From positions 1 to 23,397 of IMG/VR virus record IMGVR_UViG_3300035670_001268: a DNA stretch of 23,397 bases, one strand, 5' to 3'. Both the position numbers and the translations under genes were made by a program. Shown here piece by piece: positions 23,064 through 23,397 of the stretch (positions are counted from its first letter, which is position 1; each line of letters opens with the position of its first letter). Below the pieces are notes generated by a model, which was given only the letters and a program-made list of their open reading frames with translations, searched no databases and was not told the DNA's origin. Source of the DNA: a virus.

Positions 23064-23397
23064 ATGAAAAGGTTATTGGCAATCGGTGTGGTGTTTGCGT
23101 TGCTGATGGACGGCAGTGTACGCGGCGAACTGGACATGCCCGTCGAGGTTGATGCCTACTCGCCGCTGGTTGTGCAGGTAACGGACGACGCCGACTGGAT
23201 TACCTTCGAGGTAGATCCGACGTGGAACGTGGTGTACGTCAACCAGTCCACGCTCCACGTCTGGGCACCGCCCGGCACGTACAAGGTGAAGGCTACCGCG
23301 TTGTCGATCGACATTACGGTGGACTGGGAAACGAAGGACGTCCAAAAAAAGGTCACAGGACAGACCTATCAACAAGTGGTGACGATCAAGGGGGCGT
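23064..23397 (+). CDS. Secreted or exported protein, start of gene (cut by window end)
   Basis: The reading frame opens at ATG 23064 after AAAGGAGCAG and runs off the window end without a stop; 111 residues are visible. MKRLLAIGVVFALLMDGSVRG looks like a signal peptide: basic start, hydrophobic core, and small residues near 18-21. Then come beta-strand patterns (SPLVVQVTDDADWITFEVDP, VYVNQSTLHVWAPPGTYKVK) like an Ig-like domain. Exported phage proteins of this kind may be adhesins, lysis helpers or superinfection factors. The function is unknown. Confidence 0.7.
   Translation, partial: MKRLLAIGVVFALLMDGSVRGELDMPVEVDAYSPLVVQVTDDADWITFEVDPTWNVVYVNQSTLHVWAPPGTYKVKATALSIDITVDWETKDVQKKVTGQTYQQVVTIKGA

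Overview
The window looks like part of the genome of a tailed double-stranded DNA bacteriophage, or a prophage, with an HK97-type head and a probably long, non-contractile siphovirus-like tail. Every convincing gene is on the + strand and genes are packed with overlaps or gaps of a few bases. The DNA is GC-rich and uses GTG starts freely. I see no integrase, repressor, tRNA, rRNA, CRISPR array or insertion sequence. The host cannot be named from the sequence.

Layout. (1) 72-2038: a small membrane protein, a ParB-like nuclease-fold protein and a D12-class adenine methylase. (2) 2035-8661: a DNA-modification operon containing a DpdA-like DNA transglycosylase, a glutamine amidotransferase-QueC fusion, a SAM methyltransferase, a Gfo/Idh/MocA-type oxidoreductase, a GT-B glycosyltransferase, QueD, QueE, and a phosphoribosyltransferase-FolE fusion. 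(3) 8666-14098: packaging and prohead genes (terminase small and large subunits, a two-helix membrane peptide, portal, S49-like protease). (4) 14099-14311: a regulatory gap with a promoter-like sequence, palindromes and a long hairpin. (5) 14312-16420: the major capsid protein, which has an unusual N-terminal hydrophobic segment, then a terminator and a small likely decoration protein. (6) 16545-19000: accessory genes resembling fibre or adhesin proteins. (7) 19027-21286: head-tail connectors, tail completion proteins and tail tube. (8) 21356-23397: an acidic small protein, tail-assembly chaperones joined by a predicted -1 ribosomal frameshift, a small charged protein, and the start of a secreted protein cut by the window end. 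The tape-measure gene is not in the window.

How the parts fit. FolE, QueD, QueE and QueC form the known GTP-to-preQ0 route, and DpdA-type enzymes exchange guanine in DNA for the 7-deazaguanine base. The amidotransferase fusion suggests an amidine (archaeosine-like) or another nitrogen-dependent step. The unexpected part is the block 4270-6787 (methyltransferase, oxidoreductase, glycosyltransferase) embedded between queC and queD with translational coupling. I infer that it may decorate the deazaguanine further, perhaps with a sugar. The guanine phosphoribosyltransferase-like domain fused to FolE suggests recycling of the guanine that DpdA releases from DNA. These two inferences are the most novel points. 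The programmed frameshift in the chaperone gene and the capsid-gene leader are the best-supported non-coding signals.
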